64,000 bases of DNA from Gordonia insulae. Its GTDB lineage: Bacteria; Actinomycetota; Actinomycetes; Mycobacteriales; Mycobacteriaceae. Positions 29,996-42,018 of the stretch are shown piece after piece. A program made the position numbers and the translations under genes. Position 1 is the stretch's first letter; every line of letters begins with the position of its first letter. The notes below the pieces were generated by a model. The model made no database searches. It was not told where the DNA came from and saw only the letters and a list, made by a program, of their open reading frames with translations. The DNA lies in the NCBI RefSeq assembly GCF_003855095.1, contig NZ_CP033972.1, positions 1,364,001 to 1,428,000 of the forward strand, read 5' to 3'.

Positions 29996-30286
29996 TCAGG
30001 CCGCCGGAGTCCGCTTCTTGTACCAGATCCAGGCACCGGTGACGATGACAGCACCGACCAACGATCCGATGATGCCGCTGGCGCGGAAGTTGAGACCGTC
30101 ACCGGCGAGCAGGCTGATCAGCAGTCCACCGATGAACGAACCGACAACACCGGCGACGATTGCGAGACCCCAGTCGATGGTCCACATGTTCTTTCCGCCG
30201 ATGATCAACTGGGCGAGAGCGCCGATGACCATTCCGAAGACGATGAGTCCGATGATGAGCACGAGTGGAAGTATCGCATGCCGCAC
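29996..30286 (-). CDS. GlsB/YeaQ/YmgE-family stress-response membrane protein
   Basis: Small hydrophobic protein of about 88-97 residues; the start may be the GTG at 30286 or the GTG at 30262 (giving VLIIGLIVFGM). Three membrane helices are clear: IIGLIVFGMVIGALAQLIIGG, a glycine-rich AIVAGVVGSFIGGLLISLLAG and SGIIGSLVGAVIVTGAWIW, with a basic end KKR. This is the transglycosylase-associated/YeaQ family, often induced by stress; function unclear. The long frame reaching to 30778 is the antisense shadow of der. Confidence 0.8.
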   Translation of the reverse strand: MRHAILPLVLIIGLIVFGMVIGALAQLIIGGKNMWTIDWGLAIVAGVVGSFIGGLLISLLAGDGLNFRASGIIGSLVGAVIVTGAWIWYKKRTPAA

Positions 30287-30339
30287 AGGCGCTGCCGCAC
30301 GTGACACCGGGTGCGCCATCGACGGGCCCGGCCGACGTC

Positions 30340-31791
30340 TCAGCGCTTGCGGCGCTGCTCCCGCTTGTCCCGCACACGCACGTTGACCCGCACCGGCGAA
30401 CCATCGAAATTGAACGTCTCCCGGAGCCTGCGTTCGAGGAACCGTCGGTAACCGGCCTCGAGGAACCCGGTGGTGAACAGCACGAAGGTAGGGGGTCGCG
30501 TGGCGGCCTGGGTGGCGAACATGACCCGGGGCTGCCGACCACCACGCAGCGGCGGCGGTGTGGCGGCGATGACCTCCTTGAGCCAGTTGTTGAGCCGTCC
30601 GGTCGCGACCCGCTTGTCCCAGGATGCCAACGCACCCTCGAGTGCGGGCACGAGTTTCTGGACCGAACGGCCGGTGCTCGCCGAGATGTTCACGCGACGC
30701 GCCCAGGGCACCCGGGCCAGGTCGCGGTCGATCTCCTTGTCGAGCTGATAGCGGCGATCCTCGTCGACCAGGTCCCACTTGTTGAACGCGATCACCAATG
30801 CGCGGCCGCTCTCGATGATCATCGACAGCACCCGCAGATCCTGTTCGGTGACCGGTTCGGAGGCGTCGATCAGGAGGATCGCGACCTCGGCGGCGTCGAG
30901 CGCGGCCCGGGTACGCAGCGAGGCGTAGTACTCATGCCCGCTCGCCGTCCGCACCTTGCGCCGCAACCCTGCGGTGTCGACGAATTGCCATGTCGTGCCA
31001 TCGATGTCGATGAGCTCGTCCACCGGGTCGACCGTCGTGCCGGCCACGTTGTCGACGACCGAGCGTTCCGATCCGGCGAGCTTGTTCAGCAACGAACTCT
31101 TGCCGACGTTGGGTTTACCGACCAGCGCGACCCGTCGCGGGCCACCGAAAGCTGGTGCCTCGCGGGGCGTCTCGGGCAAGACGTCGAGGATGATGTCGAG
31201 CAGGTCGCCCGCCCCCCGACCGTGCGCTGCCGACACCGGATGCGGCTCACCGAGACCCAACGACCACAACGTGGCGGTGTCGGCCTCGGCCCGCTCGCTG
31301 TCGACCTTGTTGGCCGCCAGGATGACCGGCGTCTTCGAGCGGCGCAGCACCCGTGCCACCGCCTCGTCGGTCGAGGTGGCGCCGACCGTGCCGTCGACCA
31401 CCAGGACGATGGCGTCGGCGGTGCGCATGGCCAGTTCGGCCTGCGCTGCCACGGCCTGCTGCAGACCCTTCGCGTCGGGTTCCCAGCCGCCGGTGTCGAC
31501 AACGGTGAACCGCTGACCCGACCAGCTCGCGGCATAGGACACGCGGTCACGCGTGACCCCGGGGATGTCCTCGACGACGGCCTCACGGCGGCCGAGGATC
31601 CGGTTCACCAGTGTGGACTTGCCGACGTTGGGCCGTCCGACGATGGCCACCACCGGCACCGGGGTCGCGTCGATCGGTTCTCCGTCGACGTCGAAATCGG
31701 TCAGCTGCCAATCGGTTTCGTCGGACCAGACGCCGTCGCCGGGCAACGCGAGCTCGTCGCCGGGCGCACCGAGGGGATTGTGCTCACTCAC
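30340..31791 (-). CDS. der: Ribosome biogenesis GTPase Der (EngA)
   Basis: 483 residues from a GTG that overlaps the cmk stop (GTGA). Two tandem GTPase domains: G1 [12 protein letters not shown] near 51 and G1 [12 protein letters not shown] near 224, with NKVD and NKWD G4 motifs, then the KH-like C-terminal domain ([20 protein letters not shown]). Der is needed for 50S subunit maturation. The acidic N-terminal extension before the first G domain is typical of actinobacterial Der. Last gene of the minus-strand superoperon. Confidence 0.97.
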   Translation of the reverse strand: MSEHNPLGAPGDELALPGDGVWSDETDWQLTDFDVDGEPIDATPVPVVAIVGRPNVGKSTLVNRILGRREAVVEDIPGVTRDRVSYAASWSGQRFTVVDTGGWEPDAKGLQQAVAAQAELAMRTADAIVLVVDGTVGATSTDEAVARVLRRSKTPVILAANKVDSERAEADTATLWSLGLGEPHPVSAAHGRGAGDLLDIILDVLPETPREAPAFGGPRRVALVGKPNVGKSSLLNKLAGSERSVVDNVAGTTVDPVDELIDIDGTTWQFVDTAGLRRKVRTASGHEYYASLRTRAALDAAEVAILLIDASEPVTEQDLRVLSMIIESGRALVIAFNKWDLVDEDRRYQLDKEIDRDLARVPWARRVNISASTGRSVQKLVPALEGALASWDKRVATGRLNNWLKEVIAATPPPLRGGRQPRVMFATQAATRPPTFVLFTTGFLEAGYRRFLERRLRETFNFDGSPVRVNVRVRDKREQRRKR

Positions 31792-32486
31792 GACTGCACT
31801 CCGATCCGATCGCGTACCAGGCGGCCGAGTGTGTCGACCACCTGCTCGAGGGTCAGGTCACTGGTTTCCACGATCACCGCGTCGTCGGCCGGCCGCAGCG
31901 GCGAGATCGCGCGCGTCGAGTCGAGGTGGTCGCGGCGATTGACGCTCGCGAGCACGTCGGCGTAGTCGCCGGCACGTCCCGCGGACAGGTTCTGCTTGTG
32001 CCGTCGGGTGGCCCGCGCTTCCGGGGTCGCGGTGAGGAACACCTTGAGGTCGGCGTCCGGGAAGACCACGGTCCCGATGTCCCTGCCCTCCACCACGACG
32101 AACGCACCCTGCGCCGCGCGACGTTGGACGGCGACGAGTCTGGTGCGCACCGCGGGCACGGCCGACACCGCGGACACGGCATCGGTCACCCGGTCGGTGC
32201 GGATGGCGACGGAGACGTCGGCACCGTCGAGAAAGGTGGTCGATCCACCCGACTCGACGTCGAGGCGGATGTCGGCATGCGCGACCCGCTCGCCGATGGC
32301 ATCGGTATCGTCGAGCGGCACCGCGGCATCGAGCACGGCCAGGGTGGCCGCCCGGTACATCGCGCCGGTGTCGAGGAACCGTGCCCCGACACGATCGGCG
32401 AGGATCTTCGACACCGTCGACTTCCCGGTGCCTGCGGGTCCGTCGATCGCGATGACGCGCGTGCCCGCGGCGTCGCCGCTGCTCAC
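31788..32486 (-). CDS. cmk: Cytidylate kinase
   Basis: 232 residues. P-loop [14 protein letters not shown] near 14, DTGAMYRA, the [11 protein letters not shown] nucleotide-binding segment and RTRR-type lid residues are in place. Cmk phosphorylates CMP and dCMP with ATP. GTG start overlaps the stop of rluB by 4 bases, and its own stop overlaps der, so expression is coupled. Confidence 0.95.
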   Translation of the reverse strand: MSSGDAAGTRVIAIDGPAGTGKSTVSKILADRVGARFLDTGAMYRAATLAVLDAAVPLDDTDAIGERVAHADIRLDVESGGSTTFLDGADVSVAIRTDRVTDAVSAVSAVPAVRTRLVAVQRRAAQGAFVVVEGRDIGTVVFPDADLKVFLTATPEARATRRHKQNLSAGRAGDYADVLASVNRRDHLDSTRAISPLRPADDAVIVETSDLTLEQVVDTLGRLVRDRIGVQS

Positions 32487-33484
32487 AGCCCCACCGCCTT
32501 GTACAACTCCCCGATCTCGTTGTTGTTCAGCACTCGCAGGCTTCCGGGGCGCTGCTCACCGAGGGCGACGACGCCGATGTGCGTACGCACCAGGGCGGTC
32601 ACCGGGAATCCGACCTCTTCCATCATGCGACGGACGATCCGGTTCCGACCTTCGTGCAGGGTGATCTTGACCAGCGACTGACCCTCGTGGACCTCGACGA
32701 CTCCGAACGAGTCGACCGCGACCGGGCCGTCCTCGAGCTCGATGCCGCCCCGCAGGGTGCGCCCGAGCGAGCGCGGGACCTCACCCTTCAGGGTGGCCAG
32801 GTAGGTCTTGGGCACCTCGAACGACGGATGCATCAGCCGGTGGGCGAGCTCACCGTCGTTGGTCAGCAGCAACAGGCCCTCGGTGTCGGCGTCGAGCCGA
32901 CCGACGTGGAACAGGCGCTGTCCGGACATCACGCGTTCGGCGACGATGTCGCCGATGCACGGACGACCCTGATCGTCGGACATGGTCGACTGCCAGCCCT
33001 TGGGCTTGTTCAGCGCGAGGTACTGCTTGTTCTCGTCGATGACGACCCGTGCGCCGTCGACCCGGATGATCGCGGTGTCGGGATTGATGCGCAGACCCTG
33101 CTCGGTGACGATCTCACCGTCGACCTCGACACGTCCCGCGGCGATGAGCTCCTCGGCTCCGCGCCGCGACGCGACGCCGGCCGCGGCGAGCACCTTCTGC
33201 AGCCGCACCCCGTCGGCGACGTACGTGGCGCCGGATTCGTCGGCGTTCGGGCCGGGTGTCTGGTGGCGGGCCGGTTTCGCATTGTTCAGACGCACCTTGC
33301 CCGAGGTCACGTCGGGTTTCGACGACCCCTTGCGATGCGTCTTCTTCGTCGACCGGGCGGCCGGATTGCCCTGCCCGTGGCCCTGGGACCTGCCCGTGGA
33401 CTTGGGAGTCTTCTTGCCGGTTGCCTGCGCGCGCGTCGACCTCTTGCGCGGGCCCGGTGTGCCGTCTCGGCTAGCGGATGCCAT
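32483..33484 (-). CDS. rluB: 23S rRNA pseudouridine synthase, RsuA/RluB type
   Basis: 333 residues. A basic, low-complexity N-terminal extension of about 90 residues ([23 protein letters not shown]) precedes an S4 RNA-binding domain ([20 protein letters not shown]) and the RsuA-type catalytic domain with aspartate in [20 protein letters not shown]. Such enzymes make pseudouridine in 16S or 23S rRNA (RluB acts at 2605 in E. coli). The gene stands in the conserved scpB-rluB-cmk-der order. Confidence 0.9.
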   Translation of the reverse strand: MASASRDGTPGPRKRSTRAQATGKKTPKSTGRSQGHGQGNPAARSTKKTHRKGSSKPDVTSGKVRLNNAKPARHQTPGPNADESGATYVADGVRLQKVLAAAGVASRRGAEELIAAGRVEVDGEIVTEQGLRINPDTAIIRVDGARVVIDENKQYLALNKPKGWQSTMSDDQGRPCIGDIVAERVMSGQRLFHVGRLDADTEGLLLLTNDGELAHRLMHPSFEVPKTYLATLKGEVPRSLGRTLRGGIELEDGPVAVDSFGVVEVHEGQSLVKITLHEGRNRIVRRMMEEVGFPVTALVRTHIGVVALGEQRPGSLRVLNNNEIGELYKAVGL

Positions 33485-33487
33485 ATC

Positions 33488-34237
33488 TCAATCCTGATTG
33501 TCGGTGTCCGGAAGGGGTGCCGCACTGTCGTCGGGGTCCGGTCCGGATGATTCGTTCCCTGTCGAGTCTGACCGGTGAGCATCGAGTTTGGCGAATCGCG
33601 GGTCCGACGAGATCTCCTCGTCGAGGTCATCGATCACGTCGACGTCGGGCAACAACGGCGCCAGGTCCGGCATTTCGGACAGCGATGCGAGCCCCAGCCG
33701 CTCGAGGAACAGTTCGGTCGTGCCATACGTGGTGGCCGTCGTGGCAGCGTCGGTCCCCACCTCGTTGATCAGGCCACGCGCCACCAGAGTCCGGATGACG
33801 CCGTCCACGTTCACACCGCGGATCGCACTCACCCTGGCGCGCGACACAGGCTGCCGATAGGCGATCACCGCGAGGGTCTCCAGGGCGGCGCGGGTCAGTT
33901 TGGACCGCGCACCGTCGAGCAGCAGCCGCTCGACGTAGGGCGCGTACTCGGCGCGGGTGTAATAGCGCCAGCCGTCCCCGGCGAACCGCAGGTCCATCCC
34001 GCTGTTCGCCTGGGTGAGTTCCTCGGACATCCGGGTGAGCATCGTGTGGACGCGCCGCCGATCCTGATCGACCGCGGTGGCGAGCTCATCGGCACTCACC
34101 GGCGAATCGACCACCAGCAGGACCGCTTCCAGCGCCGACCGCAGTTTCGCGTCGTCGAGTGCGCCCTCGCCGTCGTGATCGAGGGAGGTCTGACCGGCGG
34201 CGATGTCGCCGGCCCCGAATCCGTTCTCCTCGCTCAT
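33488..34237 (-). CDS. scpB: Segregation and condensation protein ScpB
   Basis: 249 residues from the ATG at 34237, which overlaps the scpA stop (ATGA). Two winged-helix domains are visible: LRSALEAVLLVVDSPVSADEL and TRAALETLAVIAYRQPVSRA, with the RGVNVDGVIRTLVARGLI motif. The acidic C-terminal tail of about 50 residues (DDLDEEISSD) is disordered. ScpB dimer binds ScpA to complete the SMC complex that organises and separates chromosomes. Confidence 0.95.
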   Translation of the reverse strand: MSEENGFGAGDIAAGQTSLDHDGEGALDDAKLRSALEAVLLVVDSPVSADELATAVDQDRRRVHTMLTRMSEELTQANSGMDLRFAGDGWRYYTRAEYAPYVERLLLDGARSKLTRAALETLAVIAYRQPVSRARVSAIRGVNVDGVIRTLVARGLINEVGTDAATTATTYGTTELFLERLGLASLSEMPDLAPLLPDVDVIDDLDEEISSDPRFAKLDAHRSDSTGNESSGPDPDDSAAPLPDTDNQD

Positions 34238-35106
34238 CCGTAATCCTCCGCCCTGTCGATGTTCACGTCCTCCACGGCGCGGTCGCCCGTCCAGCTGACC
34301 TGCAGGTCCCCCAGCGGTTCCGGCTGTTCGAACGTGATCGCCCGCTCGCGGAACAGCTCCAGCAGACCGAGGAAGCTGCCCACCACCTCCAAACCGTTCG
34401 CACAATCTTCCGTGAGCGTCCGGAACGAGACCCATTCGTCGGGGTGGGCGGCCAGCAGGCCGGCCATCCGCCGCGCCTGGGCGGGCACCGACACCTTTGA
34501 GACGTGCAGGTGGTCGAGCCCCACGGTCGGTGTCGGGCGCGGCGTCAGAGCCGTCGCGGCCACCTGGGCGAACCCGCGGGCGTCGACGCCCAATGTCACC
34601 TCGGGCAGCAGCTCGGAGAAATGTTCCTCCAGAGATACCGCACGCGGATAGCGTTGCAGGGCGGCAGCTTCGAGCTCCCCGAACAAGGCCGCGACCTGCT
34701 TGTAGGCCCGGTACTGCAGCAGCCGGGCGAACAGCAGGTCGCGCGCCTCGAGCAGCGCGAGATCCTCGGGGTCGTCGACCTGACCGGACGGCAGGAGCCG
34801 AGCCGCCTTGAGGTCCAGCAGAGTTGCCGCGACGACGAGGAACTCGGTGGTCTGTTCCAGACCCATCTCGGGGCCCATCTCGCGCGTGTACGCGATGAAG
34901 TCGTCGGTGACCTCGTGCAATGCCACCTCGGTGACATCGAGGCGATGCTGACTGATCAGGTTCAGCAGCAGGTCGAACGGACCCTCGAAGTTGCGCAGCC
35001 GGACCTGGAATCCCGCCGGCTTGTCGGCCGGGGCCGGATCGTCGGCCGCCGGATGGTCGGCGACGACCTTCGCCGCGTCTTCGACGTCGGTGTCCCCGTC
35101 GATCAT
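34234..35106 (-). CDS. scpA: Segregation and condensation protein ScpA (kleisin)
   Basis: 290 residues from the ATG at 35106. Kleisin marks: FQVRLRNFEGPFDLLLNLI near 32, DVTEVALHEVTDDFIAY, LVVAATLLDLKAARLLP in the N-terminal SMC-binding part and a C-terminal winged helix (FLGLLELFRERAITFEQ). Bridges the SMC heads together with ScpB. Start overlaps the ParA stop as ATGA, so parA-scpA-scpB are coupled. Confidence 0.95.
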   Translation of the reverse strand: MIDGDTDVEDAAKVVADHPAADDPAPADKPAGFQVRLRNFEGPFDLLLNLISQHRLDVTEVALHEVTDDFIAYTREMGPEMGLEQTTEFLVVAATLLDLKAARLLPSGQVDDPEDLALLEARDLLFARLLQYRAYKQVAALFGELEAAALQRYPRAVSLEEHFSELLPEVTLGVDARGFAQVAATALTPRPTPTVGLDHLHVSKVSVPAQARRMAGLLAAHPDEWVSFRTLTEDCANGLEVVGSFLGLLELFRERAITFEQPEPLGDLQVSWTGDRAVEDVNIDRAEDYG

Positions 35107-36074
35107 GTGGGACGCGAGTTGCGGGCGATGACCTCGCGCGCCAATGCGCGGTAGGCCTTGGCGCCCGCCGACTTCGGCGCCCACGACGTGATCGGTTCGC
35201 CCGCCACACTCGTCTCCGGGAATCGGACGGTGCGGCTGATCACCGTGTCGTACACGGTGTCGCCGAACACCTCGACGACCCGCGACATGACCTCGCGCGA
35301 GTGCAGTGTCCGCGCGTCGAACATCGTCACGAGGATTCCGCCCAGACTCAGGCGCGGGTTGAGCCGGTCCCGCACCTTCTCGACGGTGTCGGTGAGCAGC
35401 GCGAGACCGCGCAGGCTGAAGTACTCGCACTCCATCGGGATGACGACCGTGTCGGCGCATGCGAGCGCGTTGACGGTCAACAATCCGAGCGACGGCTGAC
35501 AGTCGATCAGCACGAAGTCGTAGCGGTCGAGCACCGGATGCAGGGCGCGCGCCAGCGATTGCTCGCGGCCCACCTCGGTGACGAGTTGGATCTCCGCGGC
35601 GGACAGGTCGATGTTGCTGGGCAACAGGTCGAGGCCGTCCACGCGGGTCCGCATCAACACGTCGTCGGTGTCGGCCTGTGGCGGCACCAGCAGGTTGTAG
35701 ACGGTCTGATCGAGGTCGTGGTGCGGCACGCCCAGCCCCGCCGACAACGCACCCTGTGGGTCCAGGTCGACGAGAAGCACGCGGCGTCCGTACTCGGCGA
35801 GCGCGGCACCCAGGTTGATGGTCGAGGTGGTCTTGCCCACCCCGCCTTTCTGGTTGCACACCGCGACGACCGTGGCCGGGCCATGTCGATCCAACGGCGT
35901 GGGTTCGGGAACCGGACGATACGGCCGGCCCGTCGGACCGAGCTCACCCTCGTGATCGGTGTCCTCGTCGCTCTCGCGGCCGGGCGAGACCGAGATCCGG
36001 TACTGATCGTCAGGTGAGGTGGCAGACCGCGGTGCCCCCGGGGTGCTCACGTGTCCGCCACTCCCTTCCCTCAT
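35103..36074 (-). CDS. parA: ParA-family (Soj-like) chromosome partition ATPase
   Basis: 323 residues from ATG 36074; a GTG at 36050 with GGGAG upstream is an alternative start. Deviant Walker A VCNQKGGVGKTTSTINL, Walker B LIDCQPSLGLLTVNAL and a SPETSVAGE-type C-terminal region are intact. In the mycobacterial order this is the second ParA copy, next to scpAB, rather than the parAB pair at oriC, and no parB follows here. It probably works with the SMC/ScpAB module; its exact role in segregation is not settled. The N-terminal about 65 residues are low-complexity and variable. Confidence 0.9.
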   Translation of the reverse strand: MREGSGGHVSTPGAPRSATSPDDQYRISVSPGRESDEDTDHEGELGPTGRPYRPVPEPTPLDRHGPATVVAVCNQKGGVGKTTSTINLGAALAEYGRRVLLVDLDPQGALSAGLGVPHHDLDQTVYNLLVPPQADTDDVLMRTRVDGLDLLPSNIDLSAAEIQLVTEVGREQSLARALHPVLDRYDFVLIDCQPSLGLLTVNALACADTVVIPMECEYFSLRGLALLTDTVEKVRDRLNPRLSLGGILVTMFDARTLHSREVMSRVVEVFGDTVYDTVISRTVRFPETSVAGEPITSWAPKSAGAKAYRALAREVIARNSRPT

Positions 36075-36193
36075 CCGACTGCTCTGCTCCGGACCGCTGG
36101 TCGCGACCGTGAAATGCTGGTCCCAGCCTAGTGCTTCGCCTCGCCGATCCGGCGGAGCATCGCCGACATCGAACAGGGCGACTTGATCGTCGC

Positions 36194-37224
36194 TCACCGC
36201 GCCCTCGGGTGGGCCGTCGCGTAGACCTCGCGCATCGTGTTGACCGTCACCAGTGTGTAGACCTGCGTGGTGGTCACCGAGGCGTGGCCCAGGAGCTCCT
36301 GGACCACGCGCACATCGGCTCCGCCGTCGAGGAGATGGGTGGCGAAACTGTGTCGCAGGGTGTGCGGCGACACAGTTTTGTCGAGTCCGGCTCGGCCGGC
36401 CGCATCGGCCAGCACCTGCCAGGCGCTCTGCCGCGAGAGTCGGCCACCGCGGGCATTCAGGAACAGGGCCGGATTCGCCTTGCTCGCCAACGCCGGTCGA
36501 CCGCGGACCAGATACGCCTCGAGGGCGTCGATCGCCGGACCACCGACCGGGACGACCCGTTCCTTGCCGCCCTTGCCGCGAAGTCGGACCGCGCGGGTCG
36601 TCCTGTCGATGTCGTCGACATCGAGCGCGGTGGCCTCCGAGATGCGGGCACCGCAACTGTAGAGCAGTTCGAGCAGGGCCCGATCGCGAAGCGCCCGAGG
36701 ATGATCCGCCGCACCGGCGGACTCGAGAATGGCGAGAACCTCGTCGACGGGCAGCGACTTCGGCAGGCGCCGAGCCGGCCGAGGCGGCCGCACCGCATGC
36801 GCCACGTCGGCGTCGACGACCCCCTCGGCGGCGGCGAATTTGTGAAAACCCCTGACCGCCACCAGGGTTCGTGCGATCGAGCTGTCCGCGAGCGGCGCCA
36901 GCCCGGCCTCGGTGTCGCCTCGTCGCAACTCGACGAGGAATTCACGGACGTCCTGCTCGGTGACCGCGGCGAGCCCCTCGATGCCTCTGGCGACCAAGTA
37001 CTGCTCGTACCTGTCGAGATCACGACGATACGAGCGCACCGTGTTGGCGGCGGCGCCGCGTTCGACGGTGAGGTGATCGAGGTACCGGGTGACCTCGTCG
37101 GCGCCACTGCCCGCCGAGGGGGAACGGACTCCCGAGTGCCCGGACGGGGACTTCGCCGTCCCCTCGGCAGCGAGCGTGGGGGCGCCGACAAGGGTCGCCC
37201 GGCCGCCGTGCACGGCGGGTCGGC

Positions 37225-37228
<4 letters not shown>
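36194..37228 (-). CDS. xerD: Site-specific tyrosine recombinase XerD
   Basis: 344 residues from a GTG at 37228 overlapping the stop of the Nudix gene. The SAM-like N-terminal core-binding domain ([19 protein letters not shown]) and the full catalytic set are visible: Arg in CGARISEAT, Lys in [12 protein letters not shown], His289/Arg292 in [11 protein letters not shown], His315 in LLGHASV and Tyr324 in TTTQVYT. With XerC it resolves chromosome dimers at dif. Location with pyrG and parA is the conserved chromosomal one, so this is not a phage integrase. About 119 bases separate it from parA. Confidence 0.95.
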
Positions 37229-39761
<2,533 letters not shown>

Positions 39762-39784
39762 TCACCGACACCGCGGGCCCGCGA

Positions 39785-40729
39785 TCATCCCGCCGACGCG
39801 GCCGGCCCGGGTTCGGCGCCGACGGTGATCGCCCGCGCACCCGGCCCGGTGCCGTAACCGCCGGTCCGCCCGTCGGCTTCCTGCGCCAGGGCGAGCACCG
39901 TGGTGATCCGGCCGGTCTGCTGATCGACGTTGTCCACCGTCGACACCGCGTTGCCCAACGCCGGGTCCGAGCGCACCACCGCGAGCGGCGACCCGCCGGT
40001 GGCCGAGCCCGTGCGTCCCACGAGCACGCCACCCTGTCCGCGGGCGGCCATCGCGGCCGCCATCCGCCCTGTCAAGGCACCCTGGGCACCGGAATCCTCG
40101 CCGAGTGCGTCACCGGTGACCACCACGACCAGATCGGCGGGCGAGATCGCGCTGTCGGCGTAGCCGATGAAGCCGCCTTCGCGCAGGGCCTGCAGGCCGA
40201 GTCGGATGTCACCTCCGGACGCGGCGGCCTGGCCGTCGCGATGGAGTACGAGCGCGCCCAGCAGGTCACCGATCCGACCACCGGAGTCGGTGAGCTCGGA
40301 GCGCAGGGTCGCGCCGGGCGGGATGGTCTGGTCGACGATCGTGCGAAGCTGTTCCGCGTTCTGGTCCGCGACCAGCGCGTCGGTCATCGCGATCTGACCG
40401 GAGAACCGGCCGCCGGCAGTCGAGATCGACTCCTTCACCGCATCCACATCGGCGTCGGCCGCGTTGGGCGCGGTGACCACCAGCACCGACTGCCCCTTGA
40501 GGGCGCCGTCGATCAGCCGTGGCGCGACCGCGGCGTCGAAGCTGTTGGCGGCGTTGACCTGTTCGTTGAGCTGGTCCCGCTGTTTCTCGAGGTCACCGAT
40601 GCGGTCCCGGGAGGTGCCGGTGACCGAGTTGACCCGGTCACCGACGAAGCCGGAGCCGAGGAACAGCCCGAGCGCCAGCGCCAAGAAGACCGCGACGAGT
40701 GAGATCGCGTGCTGCCGAAGAGAGATCAT
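39785..40729 (-). CDS. mctB: Copper transporter MctB-like membrane protein
   Basis: 314 residues. One N-terminal helix (HAISLVAVFLALALGLFLGSG) is followed by a coiled-coil-like DLEKQRDQLNEQVNAANSF and a periplasmic alpha/beta domain. Matches Rv1698 (MctB), which affects copper homeostasis and was proposed to be an outer-membrane channel. Position between steA and pyrG is the same as in mycobacteria. No methionine/histidine copper motif is visible. The gene starts 3 bases after steA. Confidence 0.85.
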   Translation of the reverse strand: MISLRQHAISLVAVFLALALGLFLGSGFVGDRVNSVTGTSRDRIGDLEKQRDQLNEQVNAANSFDAAVAPRLIDGALKGQSVLVVTAPNAADADVDAVKESISTAGGRFSGQIAMTDALVADQNAEQLRTIVDQTIPPGATLRSELTDSGGRIGDLLGALVLHRDGQAAASGGDIRLGLQALREGGFIGYADSAISPADLVVVVTGDALGEDSGAQGALTGRMAAAMAARGQGGVLVGRTGSATGGSPLAVVRSDPALGNAVSTVDNVDQQTGRITTVLALAQEADGRTGGYGTGPGARAITVGAEPGPAASAG

Positions 40730-40732
40730 TGA

Positions 40733-41929
40733 CTACCGGTTCCAGACGCCTCGGGCCCACTCGACGGCCTGGTGGTACTGCGCGACCGCCCAGTCGGTGA
40801 CCTCCGGCCCCATGTTGGAGAGCAGGACCGCCGCGATGACCGCTATCAGTGCCGCCAGGATGACGCAGGCGATGGCGGCACCGGAGACCCGGCTGCGGTA
40901 CAGGGTGGCGACCGCCTTGGCGTCGACCAGCTTCGGTCCGACCTTGAGGCGGGTGAGGAACGTCGACGGGTTGCTCTCCCGACGCGAACGGTCGAAGAAG
41001 TCGTCCAGGGTGCCGCCGTAGCCGACGGTGACGATGAGGTCGGCGCCGTGATAGTCGGCGAGCAGCAGCGCGAGATCGGCCGCCGCTCCCGCCGCCGGGA
41101 ACGTGGTCGCGCCGATGCCCAGGTCCTGAATCCTCGAGAGTCCCGCGGCGTGCCCGTCGGTGTCGGCCGGAAGCACCAGCTGCGCACCGGATTTGAGAGT
41201 TGCGGTCTTCATCTCCTCGGGGTCACCGACGATGACGGCAGGCTTGTAACCCGCCTTCATCAGGGTGTCCGCACCGGCGCCGACGCCCACGAGCACCGGG
41301 GAGTACTCCTTGATGAACGGCTTGAGGGCACGCAGGTCCGCGCCACGGTCGGCCCCGTCGGCGACGATGACCACGTGCCGGCCGGCGAGATCGGCGTCGA
41401 CGTCGGGCACGCCGACGCCGTCGATCAGCAGCGGCGACTCGCTGCGGATGAACTCGATCGTGTTGCCGGAGAAGGCCTCCAGATGATCGACCAGGCCGGT
41501 CTTGGCCTCGATCATCATGTCCGCGATGTCGCTCTCCTCGAGCTCGGTGCCGAGCGCGAGGCGACGCTCACCGACGAAGAGGCGATCATTGTCGATCCGG
41601 AGCTTGGCGCCGTCCTTCACCCGCTTGAAGACCTCGTCGCCGACGTTGTCGAGCAACACGATGCCGGAAGCGACGAGCACCTCCGGACCGAGGTTGGGAT
41701 AGCGGCCGGAGATCGACGGCGACGCGTTGACCACCGCGACGACGTTGGCCTGCACCAACGCATCCGCGGTCATCCGATCGAGATCGATCTCGTCGAGGAT
41801 GGCGATGTCGCCGGGACCGACCCGGTCGAGCAACCGTCGGGTGTTCTTGTCGATCCTGGCGATTCCGGTGACGCCAGGAAGTGCATCGGTGGTGCGGGCG
41901 AGCAGTGCAGGCATCTTCATGACGCCCAT
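40733..41929 (-). CDS. steA: SteA-like cell-division protein
   Basis: 398 residues from an ATG at 41929 (an ATG 9 bases downstream is also possible). Long N-terminal ATP-grasp/thiamin pyrophosphokinase-like region (TRRLLDRVGPGDIAILDEIDLDR... IVTVGYGG-like GTLDDFFDRSRRE) and one C-terminal membrane helix (ACVILAALIAVIAAVLL). Corynebacterial SteA with SteB localises to the division septum and links envelope assembly to cytokinesis. Here the SteB-like partner is probably MctB, just downstream, as both are conserved together. Confidence 0.8.
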   Translation of the reverse strand: MGVMKMPALLARTTDALPGVTGIARIDKNTRRLLDRVGPGDIAILDEIDLDRMTADALVQANVVAVVNASPSISGRYPNLGPEVLVASGIVLLDNVGDEVFKRVKDGAKLRIDNDRLFVGERRLALGTELEESDIADMMIEAKTGLVDHLEAFSGNTIEFIRSESPLLIDGVGVPDVDADLAGRHVVIVADGADRGADLRALKPFIKEYSPVLVGVGAGADTLMKAGYKPAVIVGDPEEMKTATLKSGAQLVLPADTDGHAAGLSRIQDLGIGATTFPAAGAAADLALLLADYHGADLIVTVGYGGTLDDFFDRSRRESNPSTFLTRLKVGPKLVDAKAVATLYRSRVSGAAIACVILAALIAVIAAVLLSNMGPEVTDWAVAQYHQAVEWARGVWNR

Positions 41930-42018
41930 GATTGACGCGGGGTCGCGGCAATCGATGGAGGCGCGCCGTAACAACTGCAACTTTTGTCACACGAGTAACA
42001 GCTGTCGCGCTGCCGGGG

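Noticed and set aside
34234..35859. Long N-terminal extension of ScpA (541 codons)
   Set aside because: The upstream part is parA read in another frame; the ATG at 35106 gives a normal kleisin length and a 4-base overlap.
35103..36074. Plasmid partition locus
   Set aside because: The ParA gene is coupled to scpA and scpB, has no parB, and sits in the conserved chromosomal order.
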